Source: a bacterium
GTDB taxonomy: Bacteria > Patescibacteriota > Minisyncoccia > UBA6257 > UBA9933
Reading direction: 5' to 3'
DNA: 8,318 nucleotides
Assembly (NCBI GenBank): GCA_021817915.1
Contig: JAKAFV010000013.1
Coordinates: forward strand, 1-8,318
The notes under the pieces are model-generated. The model was not told the origin of the DNA. It did not search any database and saw nothing but the letters and a program-made list of their open reading frames with translations. Positions 5,184 to 8,318 of this stretch are shown here, piece after piece. The number at the start of each line of letters is the position of its first letter. Position 1 is the stretch's first letter. A program made the position numbers and the translations under genes.

Positions 5184-6869
5184 ATGGATTCTTCACAAAA
5201 TCCCCTTTTAAAAATAAAAAATAAATTGGCGCAGATGCAGCGCGAGGCTGAAGAGCGCGATGCTAAACGGCGGGCGGAAAAGACAAAATGCCCCTACGCT
5301 GACTTATCAACGACTTCTATAAACATAGAAGCCCTTTCTTTAATCCCCGAAGAAGACGCGAAAAAGGCTAAAATGGCGGCGATTGAACTTAAAGAAAAAA
5401 AAGTCGCGCTGGCGGTTTTTGATTCAGAAGACCCTGAGGCGAAAAAAATAATAGAAAAATTAAAATCTGAAGGCTACGCGCTTTCCGTCTTCACTGTTTC
5501 ACTGAGCGGACTTACCCATATCTGGAGTTTTTATAAATTTGTTTTTCAAAAATTGGAAAACATAACAGGCAGGGTTAAAATTGAAGAAAAAAAATTACTT
5601 GAATTGGAGAAGAAGCTTGTTTCCTTGGAGAGCATAAATAGTTCAATCGCGGAAATGAATGAAAAGTTTGGATATACCGGCGAAATTTTAGAAATCGTTT
5701 TAGCCGGAGCGCTTTCAATGAGGGCGTCGGATATTCACTTTGAGCCCTCAGAGGATTCAACAAGAATTCGCTTAAGAATAGACGGCTTGCTTTATGATAT
5801 TTTTGATAAATTAAAACCCAAAAACCATACCAGCGTCGTTTCGCGCATAAAACTTCTTTCAAGGTTAAAAATTAACGTTACTGATAAGCCTCAGGACGGC
5901 CGTTTTACCATTGGTTTAACTAATAAAGAAATTGAAATAAGAACTTCAATTAACCCTTCGGAATTTGGCGAGACTGTCGTGTTAAGGGTTTTAAATCCGG
6001 ATTCAATTCATGTCGGTTTGCCCCAGCTTGGGTTTAGGGCGGATGATTTAAAAATTGTTGAAGCGGAATTAGCCAGGCCGAATGGAATGATTTTAAACAC
6101 CGGCCCTACCGGCTCCGGAAAAACAACAACGCTTTATTCCTTTTTACAGCATACTCAAAATCCGGAAGCAAAAACAATAACAATTGAAGACCCGATAGAA
6201 TATCATCTTGACGGTATAGAGCAGACGCAGGTTGAACCTGAGTCCGGTTATACTTTCGCGAGCGGATTGCGTTCCCTTTTACGGCAGGATCCGGACATGA
6301 TTTTAATTGGAGAAATCAGGGATTTAGAAACCGCCGAAATAGCGATTCACGCTTCTCTTACCGGGCACTTAGTTTTTTCCACCCTTCACGCCAACGACGC
6401 TCCGGGCGCGGTTCCGAGGATGATAGACTTGGGCGTTAAAGCTTCCGTGCTCGCGCCGGCGATTAATTTGGTTATCGCCCAGAGATTAACAAGAAAGCTT
6501 TGCGTAAATTGCAAGGTGGAGAAAAAAATAGACGCGGAACTTGAAAATAAAATAAAAAATTTCATTGAAAAACTGCCGGACAGGGTTGATAAAGAATTTT
6601 ATAAATCAAATATTAAAATTTTTGAGCCCAAGGGATGCGAAAAGTGCAATAATTTAGGCTATAAGGGCAGGATAGGAGTTTTTGAACTTCTCTTAATTGA
6701 TAAAGATATGGAGTTATTAATAAGCAAAGACCCGACGGAAATCGGCATTAAAGAAATGGCTGCCAAACAAGGAATGGTGTTAATGCAACAAGACGGAATT
6801 TTAAAAGCGATTTCCGGAATAACCACGTTTGACGAAGTTGAAAAAAACACGGGCGCGCTGGAGTGGTGA
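5184..6869 (+). CDS. pilB: Type IV pilus assembly / type II secretion ATPase (PilB/GspE family)
   Basis: 561 residues, normal for the family. This cytoplasmic hexameric ATPase powers pilin extrusion at the inner face of the membrane. Residues 1-35 are a charged helix (QREAEERDAKRRAEK). About 38-115 resemble a degenerate GspE/MshE N-terminal domain without the cyclic-di-GMP-binding Leu/Gly pattern, followed by a coiled-coil-like linker (about 120-160). The core has the PAS-like N2 part (RASDIHFEP, 180-188), Walker A GPTGSGKTT (307-315), Asp box TITIEDPIEY (331-340), Walker B DMILIGEIRD (371-380, Glu377) and His box GHLVFSTLHAND (394-405). A four-cysteine zinc site (C440, C443, C485, C488) is that of PilB/GspE and is not found in the retraction ATPase PilT. 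No pilin, pilC, pilT or pilM-O gene is in the window, so its partners must be elsewhere. ATG 5184 is preceded by no SD. It ends with TGA. Confidence 0.96.
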   Translation: MDSSQNPLLKIKNKLAQMQREAEERDAKRRAEKTKCPYADLSTTSINIEALSLIPEEDAKKAKMAAIELKEKKVALAVFDSEDPEAKKIIEKLKSEGYALSVFTVSLSGLTHIWSFYKFVFQKLENITGRVKIEEKKLLELEKKLVSLESINSSIAEMNEKFGYTGEILEIVLAGALSMRASDIHFEPSEDSTRIRLRIDGLLYDIFDKLKPKNHTSVVSRIKLLSRLKINVTDKPQDGRFTIGLTNKEIEIRTSINPSEFGETVVLRVLNPDSIHVGLPQLGFRADDLKIVEAELARPNGMILNTGPTGSGKTTTLYSFLQHTQNPEAKTITIEDPIEYHLDGIEQTQVEPESGYTFASGLRSLLRQDPDMILIGEIRDLETAEIAIHASLTGHLVFSTLHANDAPGAVPRMIDLGVKASVLAPAINLVIAQRLTRKLCVNCKVEKKIDAELENKIKNFIEKLPDRVDKEFYKSNIKIFEPKGCEKCNNLGYKGRIGVFELLLIDKDMELLISKDPTEIGIKEMAAKQGMVLMQQDGILKAISGITTFDEVEKNTGALEW

Positions 6870-6892
6870 ACGCGATACGAAATTGCGAAAGC

Positions 6893-6958
6893 ATGCGAAT
6901 CTACAAATACGAATACGACATAAAAACAAGAAATTCGTAGATTCGTATAAATTTGTAG
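6893..6958. repeat. AT-rich inverted repeats with alternative pairings, downstream of pilB
   Basis: CGAATCTAC (6896-6904) is inverted as GTAGATTCG (6937-6945); the dyad extends to about 16 bp with two imperfect positions (6893-6908 / 6933-6948). CTACAAAT (6901-6908), inside the left arm, is also inverted as ATTTGTAG (6951-6958), so the left arm can pair with either of two right arms. ACGAAT/ATTCGT pieces recur between them. It lies where pilB transcripts and the predicted minus-strand RNA converge. It may serve as a terminator or be a dispersed palindromic repeat. No clean U-tract is present. Confidence 0.6.
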
Positions 6959-6970
6959 TTTGGCATCGGT

Positions 6971-7144
6971 TAAATATAAAACCGCCTAATTCTGTGGGCG
7001 ATTCTCGGACGAGAATTGAAACTCTTATATAAAAAAAGAGATTAAGAATTTTTCCGAGGAGATATCCAGCCGGAGCCAAACATTCCGTGATCTAAAAAAA
7101 ATTCTCTAGAGCCCACAGGATTAGACGGTCTGATATTATTTATT
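6971..7144 (-). ncRNA. Candidate structured small RNA, about 175 nt, class unknown (6S-like architecture)
   Basis: The 5' and 3' ends form a long closing helix: 6986-6999 (CTAATTCTGTGGGC on plus) pairs with 7111-7124 (GCCCACAGGATTAG) over 14 bp with one imperfect pair, and ACCG 6981-6984 with CGGT 7126-7129 adds four after one mismatch. Inside are nested helices 7045-7053/7097-7105, 7060-7063/7090-7093 and 7071-7074/7084-7087, plus two side hairpins on one strand (7001-7016 and 7022-7040). Reading minus, the 3' arm is followed at once by TTTTATATTT, as at an intrinsic terminator, and a strong promoter stands just upstream. No credible protein frame covers it. A closed rod of 170-185 nt with an asymmetric interior and hairpins on the 3' side recalls 6S RNA. 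I see no decisive 6S, SRP, tmRNA or RNase P sequence signature, so the class is left open. Confidence 0.5.
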
Positions 7145-7150
7145 TTTTGC

Positions 7151-7179
7151 AGTATAGCATACTTTATGACAAAAGTCAA
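7151..7179 (-). promoter_or_regulatory. Extended -10 promoter for the minus-strand RNA candidate
   Basis: On the minus strand, -35 TTGACT (7179-7174), a 17-nt spacer (7173-7157) ending in TGC, and -10 TATACT (7156-7151). Both hexamers match 5 of 6, spacing is ideal, and TG at 7159-7158 makes an extended -10. The expected start is near 7144, directly ahead of the structured element. No protein gene lies downstream on this strand before pilB's antisense. Confidence 0.68.
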
Positions 7180-7228
7180 CCCCCACACCTAATTAATTTT
7201 AACTAGTTAGGTGTGGGGGTCAAGACCC
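7179..7228. repeat. Perfect 14-bp palindrome (17-bp stem with wobble) plus adjacent 12-bp palindrome
   Basis: ACCCCCACACCTAA (7179-7192) is exactly inverted as TTAGGTGTGGGGGT (7207-7220). Three more pairs (one T-G) extend the stem to 7195/7204 with an 8-nt loop. Overlapping the right end is GGGTCAAGACCC (7217-7228), an inverted repeat with an AA centre. Neither strand shows a T-run after it, so it does not look like a terminator. It abuts the -35 of the minus-strand promoter and ends 24 nt before the ruvB start, so an operator, a recombination or IS-end hairpin, or a mobile palindrome are the options. Confidence 0.85.
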
Positions 7229-7252
7229 AAAATTAACATACTTTAAACCAAT

Positions 7253-8239
7253 ATGTCTAAAATAAAAACCAACAAAAAACGACAAGATGACGAGGAATTT
7301 ATTGATTCCGCTTTAAGGCCAACGTCGTGGAATGATTATATAGGACAGGAGAAAATAAAGAAAGCCCTTGCCTTAATTTTGGCCGCGGCGAGAAAAAGGA
7401 AAGAATCAGCGGACCATTTATTGTTTTACGGCCCTGCCGGGCTTGGTAAAACAACCTTGGCGAACTTGGCGGCCAAAGAAATGGGCGCGAATTTAAAATC
7501 TGCCACTGGCACGGCTCTTCAAAAACTTGGAGATTTGGCAGCCGTGCTTTCAAACTTGGAAAACGGCGATGTTCTATTTATAGACGAGGCGCACAGGATT
7601 CCCCGGGCGATAGAAGAAATTTTATATCCGGCGATGGAAGCGAGAAAATTGTGCTTGATGGTCGGGAAGGGCTTGGCGAGCAGGATTGTTTCAATAGATT
7701 TGCCGGCTTTCACCTTGATTGCCGCCACTACCCGGCCAAGCTTGCTTTCCAATCCGTTGCGTTCAAGATTTGGAGGTATTTTCCATTTTGATTATTACGA
7801 TTCCGGTGAAATAGAAACAATAATAAAGCGTTCGGCGAATCTTATGGGTCTTAACATGGATTCGGGCGCGATTTTGGCGCTGGCAAAGGCTTCAAGATTC
7901 ACTCCGCGGACAGCTAATCGGCTTTTGAAGCGAGCCCGCGACTTTTCCGAGGTAAATAATTTAGAAACTATAGATGCTGGGGTTATCGGCAAAACCCTTA
8001 AATTTTTTGAAGTTGATGAGCTTGGGCTTGAAACTTGTGAACGCGACTTTTTGAAAGCGATTATAGTCAAATTTCACAACAGGCCGGTTGGCATTAATGT
8101 TTTAACTTCGTTCTTGGGCGAAGAAAGGGGCACAATAGAAGAAATATACGAGCCCTATTTAATGAAAATAGGTTTTCTCCAAAGGACGCCTCAGGGTAGA
8201 ATAGCGACGCAGGAAGCGTACAAACATTTAAATATATAG
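7253..8239 (+). CDS. ruvB: Holliday junction branch migration ATPase RuvB
   Basis: 328 residues, near the family's usual 330-350. Known role: a hexameric AAA+ motor that, loaded by RuvA, drives branch migration and presents junctions to RuvC. Visible motifs: LRPTSWNDYIGQEK (21-34, family N-terminal signature), Walker A GPAGLGKTT (60-68), Walker B LFIDEAH (108-114), sensor 1 AATT (157-160), putative arginine finger in PLRSRFG (168-174), sensor 2 TPRTANRLLKRARD (217-230), and the DNA-binding winged helix (about 255-328) with GTIEEIYEPYLMKIGFLQRTPQGR (293-316). Small departures such as RPSLLSNPL, where many RuvBs have RAGLLTSPL, are conservative. The N-terminus has a short basic extension (KIKTNKKR). 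ATG 7253 has no SD and no convincing promoter in the 24 nt after the palindrome. ruvC is about 3.6 kb away on the other strand, and ruvA is not in the window. Confidence 0.97.
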   Translation: MSKIKTNKKRQDDEEFIDSALRPTSWNDYIGQEKIKKALALILAAARKRKESADHLLFYGPAGLGKTTLANLAAKEMGANLKSATGTALQKLGDLAAVLSNLENGDVLFIDEAHRIPRAIEEILYPAMEARKLCLMVGKGLASRIVSIDLPAFTLIAATTRPSLLSNPLRSRFGGIFHFDYYDSGEIETIIKRSANLMGLNMDSGAILALAKASRFTPRTANRLLKRARDFSEVNNLETIDAGVIGKTLKFFEVDELGLETCERDFLKAIIVKFHNRPVGINVLTSFLGEERGTIEEIYEPYLMKIGFLQRTPQGRIATQEAYKHLNI

Positions 8240-8247
8240 TAAATTAC

Positions 8248-8265
8248 GCGAGCGAAGCGAGCGAA
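8248..8265. repeat. Perfect tandem 9-mer downstream of ruvB
   Basis: GCGAGCGAA occurs twice in direct succession (8248-8256 and 8257-8265), a GC-rich island in AT-rich sequence 9 nt after the ruvB stop. It cannot fold on itself because no complementary TCGC is present on the same strand nearby. Confidence 0.8.
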
Positions 8266-8314
8266 TTACAATTGAATTACCATGAATTTCATATATGTAA
8301 TTCTGTAGTAATTC
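8263..8314. repeat. Nested 52-bp dyad of GAATTAC / GTAATTC pairs at the window end
   Basis: GAATTAC lies at 8263-8269 and 8274-8280 and GTAATTC at 8297-8303 and 8308-8314. Both pairs share one centre (8288.5) and both same-orientation copies are 11 bp apart. A further small hairpin, ATGAA-T-TTCAT (8282-8292), fills the middle. The element may continue past the window. It could end the ruvB transcript, be a protein-binding array on one helical face, or be part of a mobile palindrome. Confidence 0.7.
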
Positions 8315-8318
8315 AGCC

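Noticed and set aside
6981..7000. Start of a twister-type ribozyme (ACCGCCTAA)
   Set aside because: The helix runs uninterrupted for 14 pairs and the internal conserved loops of twister are absent.
7000..7022. A hairpin followed by ATTGAAAC, resembling the end of a CRISPR repeat
   Set aside because: Only one copy exists in the window, with no regularly spaced repeats, spacers or cas genes. The segment is better explained as part of the structured RNA candidate.
6801..7079. A 92-codon minus-strand frame across the pilB 3' end and intergenic region
   Set aside because: It overlaps pilB's end and the structured RNA, has repeat-derived sequence and no initiation signal or recognisable domain.
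6971..7130. Retron-like msr/msd RNA flanked by a1/a2 inverted repeats
   Set aside because: The long closing arms would fit, but no reverse transcriptase gene is nearby, and the promoter and U-tract point to an independent minus-strand RNA.
7214..7252. A ruvB promoter with CATACT as -10
   Set aside because: The position 17 nt upstream is a G-run in the palindrome arm, giving no -35 match.

Overview
The window (8,318 bp, AT-rich with GC-rich patches) looks like a chromosome segment of a Candidate Phyla Radiation (Patescibacteria) bacterium, probably Parcubacteria-like. This is an inference from compact housekeeping genes with tiny gaps, a yebC-ruvC pair without ruvA, reduced protein lengths, a lone type IV pilus ATPase, and starts mostly without Shine-Dalgarno (SD) sequences. 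TGA is a true stop for ruvC and pilB and no gene contains an in-frame TGA, so the standard bacterial code applies, not the TGA=Gly code of Gracilibacteria/Absconditabacteria.

Layout. 1-854 (+): 3' part of dnaN (sliding clamp), cut by the window edge. 858-4213 (-): a tight run yebC > ruvC > a 54-residue, extremely acidic small protein > a class A penicillin-binding protein. The last gene converges on dnaN with only 3 nt between the stops. yebC has a good promoter whose predicted start lies at its own ATG (leaderless). 4287-5097 (-): a self-contained cassette with an exact consensus sigma-70 promoter, two strong SD sites, a 60-codon reading frame overlapping a lipoprotein gene, and a long hairpin terminator. 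Its expression signals and codon choice differ from the neighbours. 5184-6869 (+): pilB/gspE-type ATPase, also probably leaderless. 6870-7252: a gene-free 383 bp containing palindromes and what looks like a minus-strand structured RNA gene of about 175 nt, with an extended -10 promoter and a U-tract end. 7253-8239 (+): ruvB. 8240-8318: tandem 9-mers and a nested dyad.

Functionally, ruvC and ruvB belong to one pathway (Holliday-junction branch migration and resolution) but lie about 3.6 kb apart on opposite strands, and ruvA is not in the window. DnaN serves replication, YebC translation or regulation, the PBP wall synthesis, and PilB pilus assembly. The least explained items are the putative RNA gene, the lipoprotein cassette, the YebC lacking its third domain with a microrepeat at the junction, and the acidic protein.
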